A stretch of 15,830 nt of DNA. Source: JBJKPP01 sp046706145 (lineage in GTDB: Bacteria > Bacteroidota > Ignavibacteria > Ignavibacteriales > Ignavibacteriaceae). Below are positions 14,656 to 15,830 of this stretch, one piece after another. The notes below the pieces were generated by a model. It was not told where the DNA came from and searched no databases. It saw nothing but the letters and a program-made list of their open reading frames with translations. Position 1 is the first letter of the stretch, and every line of letters starts with the position of its first letter. The translations under genes and the position numbers were made by a program. The stretch is from NCBI GenBank assembly GCA_046706145.1, contig JBJKPP010000214.1:1-15830 (forward strand), in the 5' to 3' direction.

Positions 14656-15159
14656 ATGAAAAAATTATACATTTTTTTAATTTTTGTGTTTTCTCTTTTC
14701 CTTATTCAAAGTTGTGGAGATAATAACATAAAGGTTCAGAAAAAGATTATCCGGTTGGAAATACAGATGGACTCTCTAAGAACAGACTTAACGCCTGGGC
14801 TTGGCGAATTTATGAACACAATCCAGTTGCATCATGCAAAACTTTGGTTTGCAGGAATTAATAAAAACTGGAAGCTAGCAAATTATGAAATAGGGGAGTT
14901 AAGGGAAACATTTGAGCAAGCAAGAAAAGTTGAAACTACAAGACCCGAAGTGAAATCTATACCAATTATTTATCCGCCGTTGGACAGTCTGCAAGATTCT
15001 ATAGATAGAAAAGATTTAGCTGAATTTAAAAAAGATTTTCAATTCCTTACTAACACTTGTAATACATGCCATAGAGATAATCATTTTGAATTTAATATTA
15101 TAAAGATTCCAAGCGCGCCGCCCGTAACTAACCAGAAGTTCAAGCCTCGTAAAAGATAA
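14656..15159 (+). CDS. Lipoprotein with a single c-type heme site
   Basis: This is a 167-aa exported lipoprotein with one covalent heme site. Residues 1-19 form a hydrophobic signal peptide ending in the lipobox IQSC, with C20 as the likely lipidated cysteine. The mature part is helical: a heptad-like stretch (KVQKKIIRLEIQMDSLRTDL), then LHHAKLWFAGINKNWKLANY, then a helix to residue 134. The heme motif CNTCH lies at 135-139, followed by the short tail FEFNIIKIPSAPPVTNQ. The late CxxCH at the end of a four-helix arrangement resembles cytochrome c'-type proteins, but I do not recognise a named family. The HHAKLWFAG block looks conserved and its histidines could be ligands (inference). AAAAAGG lies 8 nt before the ATG. 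It follows the DJ-1 gene by 29 nt. Redox carrier or sensor roles are possible. Confidence 0.8.
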   Translation: MKKLYIFLIFVFSLFLIQSCGDNNIKVQKKIIRLEIQMDSLRTDLTPGLGEFMNTIQLHHAKLWFAGINKNWKLANYEIGELRETFEQARKVETTRPEVKSIPIIYPPLDSLQDSIDRKDLAEFKKDFQFLTNTCNTCHRDNHFEFNIIKIPSAPPVTNQKFKPRKR

Positions 15160-15237
15160 TAAAGTAGATAAATCAAGATATATTGCTGCGGGGCCTGTTC
15201 TCCAGTTGGTGGATTCCTGTAGCTAGTTTCTTATTTA

Positions 15238-15830
15238 TCAGTCAACTTGCAGATAATTCTTAACTCCTACCGCATTCGTATTGAACTCAACCAGATTTGA
15301 AGCCCACGCCACCTCGGCAGAAGAATCAACTTTGCCTTCGAGAAAAACTGTTCCGTTATTAACTATGATATGAATAGGAGGATCTTTCAAATATTCCGTG
15401 CCGGTGTACATCGGATCATTATATATGAGCCACGCTACTCTTCTTCCTATCCTACCCGGGCCAAACGTAATTTTAATATTGTTTCTAACTAATTTTACTC
15501 CAACAACTTTTTCTGCTTCGGTTTGAAAGTGTGTTTTATACCAGGGTAAATGAACCCATCCATCCAAAGTTACAATTCCTTTTTTATCGTGTACCTTTAC
15601 CCAATCGAAGATGCCGTAGAACACGTTACTCCAGATCCTGTTCGTAACGTTTTTGGTAACTACCGAATCAGGAACGTCCGGCGCTACTACTCTGATGTTG
15701 TTGATTACAGAGTATGAGTCTTCAACGTCCCCGGCTTCCTTTGCAGCAAGACTTCTTTTATACAAAGTAGGAACCTTGCCCTCTAGTGTGATTGTGTTGT
15801 GCTTTACTTTAACGTGTATGTTATTGTTAG
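15238..15830 (-). CDS. Multi-BON-domain protein, 5' end cut by the window
   Basis: The reading frame ends at 15238 and stays open to the window edge, so the true start lies beyond 15830; a TTG at 15765 is an internal leucine, not the start. At least 197 residues are visible. They hold three BON domains in a row: the first contains NTITLEGKVPTLYKRSLAAK and INNIRVV, the second IVTLDGWVHLPWYKTHFQTE with GVKLVRNNIKITFG, and the third TVFLEGKVDSSAEVAWASN with AVGVKNYLQVD at the very end. BON domains are lipid- or polymer-binding modules of about 60 residues common in periplasmic stress proteins such as OsmY. Whether a signal peptide exists cannot be seen. The gene is convergent with the heme lipoprotein gene, with 78 nt between stops and no clear terminator. 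Confidence 0.85.
   Translation of the reverse strand, partial: NNNIHVKVKHNTITLEGKVPTLYKRSLAAKEAGDVEDSYSVINNIRVVAPDVPDSVVTKNVTNRIWSNVFYGIFDWVKVHDKKGIVTLDGWVHLPWYKTHFQTEAEKVVGVKLVRNNIKITFGPGRIGRRVAWLIYNDPMYTGTEYLKDPPIHIIVNNGTVFLEGKVDSSAEVAWASNLVEFNTNAVGVKNYLQVD

Noticed and set aside
15160..15237. Bidirectional terminator between the convergent heme-lipoprotein and BON genes
   Set aside because: GATAAAT (15167-15173) and ATTTATC (15233-15239) pair but are about 60 nt apart, without a G/C-rich stem or T-run.

Overview
The window is a low-G+C bacterial chromosome segment (roughly mid-thirties percent by eye). It is densely coded with ordinary housekeeping genes and shows no insertion sequences, CRISPR arrays or phage genes. 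The protein style (MnmE/MnmG/RsmG, three-BON protein, DUF4440-like exported protein, single-heme lipoprotein) and mixed use of Shine-Dalgarno sites suggest the Bacteroidota/Chlorobiota/Ignavibacteriota group. That placement is an impression, not a computed result.

Layout. (1) 129-4217, minus strand: a heat-shock cluster read leftward in the order hsp20, hsp20, cbpA-type dnaJ, htpG. The two small heat-shock proteins are tandem paralogs. A sigma70-like promoter candidate lies upstream of the first hsp20, followed by an 11-bp AT-only inverted repeat in its leader. A perfect 9-bp hairpin separates the hsp20 pair from dnaJ. (2) 4496-9481, plus strand: mnmE, mnmG, rsmG and murQ. MnmE and MnmG together modify the wobble uridine of tRNAs, RsmG methylates 16S rRNA, and MurQ recycles MurNAc-6-phosphate. 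rsmG follows mnmG by 13 nt and overlaps murQ by ATGA. (3) 9482-10121: 640 nt without an intact gene, holding what may be the remains of a small membrane-protein gene. (4) 10122-15159, plus strand: an exported DUF4440/SnoaL-like protein, the transcription-repair coupling factor Mfd, a DJ-1/PfpI-family protein, and a lipoprotein with one CxxCH heme site. (5) 15238-15830, minus strand: a three-BON-domain protein whose 5' end runs off the window.

The most notable non-coding signal is a pair of ParB-binding parS centromere palindromes in the 132-nt mnmE-mnmG gap, one overlapping the mnmE stop codon and one 18 nt before the mnmG start. In many bacteria mnmE-mnmG-rsmG-parA-parB lie next to oriC, so these sites mark this as probably an origin-proximal chromosome-segregation locus. 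parAB themselves are not in the window, and murQ occupies the position after rsmG where they are often found.

I found no clear novel multi-gene system. The points worth follow-up are the parS pair, the AU-only leader element of the heat-shock operon, the decayed gene before the DUF4440 gene, and the heme lipoprotein.
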